Positions 6,147 to 6,510 of a stretch of 6,510 nucleotides of DNA are shown one piece after another. Position 1 is the stretch's first letter. Each line of letters opens with the position of its first letter. The notes below the pieces were generated by a model. The model was not told where the DNA came from and made no database searches. It saw only the letters and a list, made by a program, of their open reading frames with translations. This DNA is from JALZVT01 sp964519335 (GTDB lineage Bacteria; Pseudomonadota; Gammaproteobacteria; Pseudomonadales; Azotimanducaceae), in NCBI GenBank assembly GCA_964519335.1, contig CAZFIA010000192.1, positions 1-6,510 on the forward strand. Reading direction: 5' to 3'. Made by a program: the position numbers and the translations under genes.

Positions 6147-6510
6147 ATGAACGAGAACAATCTAGCCAACCGACTTGCGATTGATATCGGCGGTACCTTT
6201 ACCGACATCGTGCTCGAGTGGCGGGGACAGCTATACAGCACCAAGCTGCTCACTACCCATGAAGCTCCTGCTGAAGCGGTGCTGGTTGGGGTGGGGGAGA
6301 TCATCAAGCAAGCGGGCGCGCGCTTTGCAGAGATTGGTGTTGTTCTACACGGCACGACGCTCGCCACCAACGCACTCATCGAACGACGCGGTGCGAAGAC
6401 CGCGCTGCTCACCACCCAGGGTCATCGTGATGTGCTGGAAATGGCGCATGAGAATCGATTTGAACAGTATGACCTGAATATTGTGCGTCCCAAGCCCCTC
6501 GTGCCGCGTG
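6147..6510 (+). CDS. hyuA: Hydantoinase/5-oxoprolinase subunit A, N-terminal part (3' partial)
   Basis: The first 121 codons of a HyuA-type protein are visible and the frame is still open at the window edge. The family is ATP-dependent and includes N-methylhydantoinase A, 5-oxoprolinase and acetone carboxylase subunits; family members are usually near 700 residues, or about 1,200-1,300 when fused to the B domain. The opening RLAIDIGGTFTDIV (residues 9-22) is the phosphate-binding motif of this ASKHA-fold family. The later HGTTLATNALIERRGAKTALLTTQGHRDVLEM and ENRFEQYDL blocks are typical of the hydantoinase/oxoprolinase N-terminal domain. It would hydrolyse or carboxylate a cyclic amide or ketone in the cytoplasm; the specific reaction cannot be told from this fragment. 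ATG 6147 gives the usual short lead before the glycine motif but lacks a Shine-Dalgarno. ATG 6093, in frame and six bases after GGGGAG, would add 18 residues. It is divergent from the phosphoesterase gene, and no functional link between them is evident. Confidence 0.9.
   Translation, partial: MNENNLANRLAIDIGGTFTDIVLEWRGQLYSTKLLTTHEAPAEAVLVGVGEIIKQAGARFAEIGVVLHGTTLATNALIERRGAKTALLTTQGHRDVLEMAHENRFEQYDLNIVRPKPLVPR

Noticed and set aside
6065..6415. Upstream extension of the phosphoesterase frame to an ATG at 6415
   Set aside because: It would overlap about 270 bases of the conserved hyuA coding sequence on the opposite strand, and its Ser/Pro/Ala/Arg-rich translation has no family resemblance.

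Overview
The window looks like chromosomal DNA from a Gram-negative bacterium, most likely a gammaproteobacterium. The evidence is an outer-membrane TonB-dependent receptor with a signal peptide and a BtuB-like TonB box, a class of cobalamin riboswitch typical of such receptors, and AGGA/GGAGG ribosome binding sites. The exact lineage cannot be fixed from sequence alone; an environmental or marine heterotroph is a guess. There are four complete or nearly complete genes plus one cut off at the right edge. I see no RNA genes, insertion sequences, CRISPR arrays or sizeable repeats.

Left part (1-2659), vitamin B12 use. The window opens inside a PduO-type cob(I)alamin adenosyltransferase (1-518, plus strand, 5' end missing). 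It is followed by a 251-base intergenic stretch that is densely regulatory. This holds a sigma70-like promoter (TTGTTG, 17-base spacer, TATAGT), a cobalamin riboswitch (about 583-734) and a Shine-Dalgarno sequence that can pair with the riboswitch's own conserved loop. This leader serves a BtuB-like receptor of 629 residues (770-2659). The receptor would bring corrinoids across the outer membrane, and the adenosyltransferase would convert them to the coenzyme form. The riboswitch would shut off receptor synthesis when B12 is plentiful.

Middle and right part (2656-6064, minus strand). Two genes form a probable operon: a membrane-attached metallophosphoesterase (4331-6064) followed 13 bases later by a GMC-family FAD oxidoreductase related to cholesterol oxidases (2656-4317). 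The oxidoreductase carries a ferredoxin-like cysteine cluster. It runs convergently into the receptor gene, and the two stop codons overlap in a shared TTAA.

Right edge (6147-6510, plus strand). The first 121 codons of a hydantoinase/5-oxoprolinase A-type (HyuA) subunit are transcribed divergently from the metallophosphoesterase. The short divergent region leaves both start sites open to question.

No wholly new system stands out. The points most worth checking are the direct complementarity between riboswitch loop L5 and the receptor's Shine-Dalgarno, an extra hairpin in the riboswitch core, and the Fe-S-type motif in the GMC oxidoreductase with its phosphoesterase partner.
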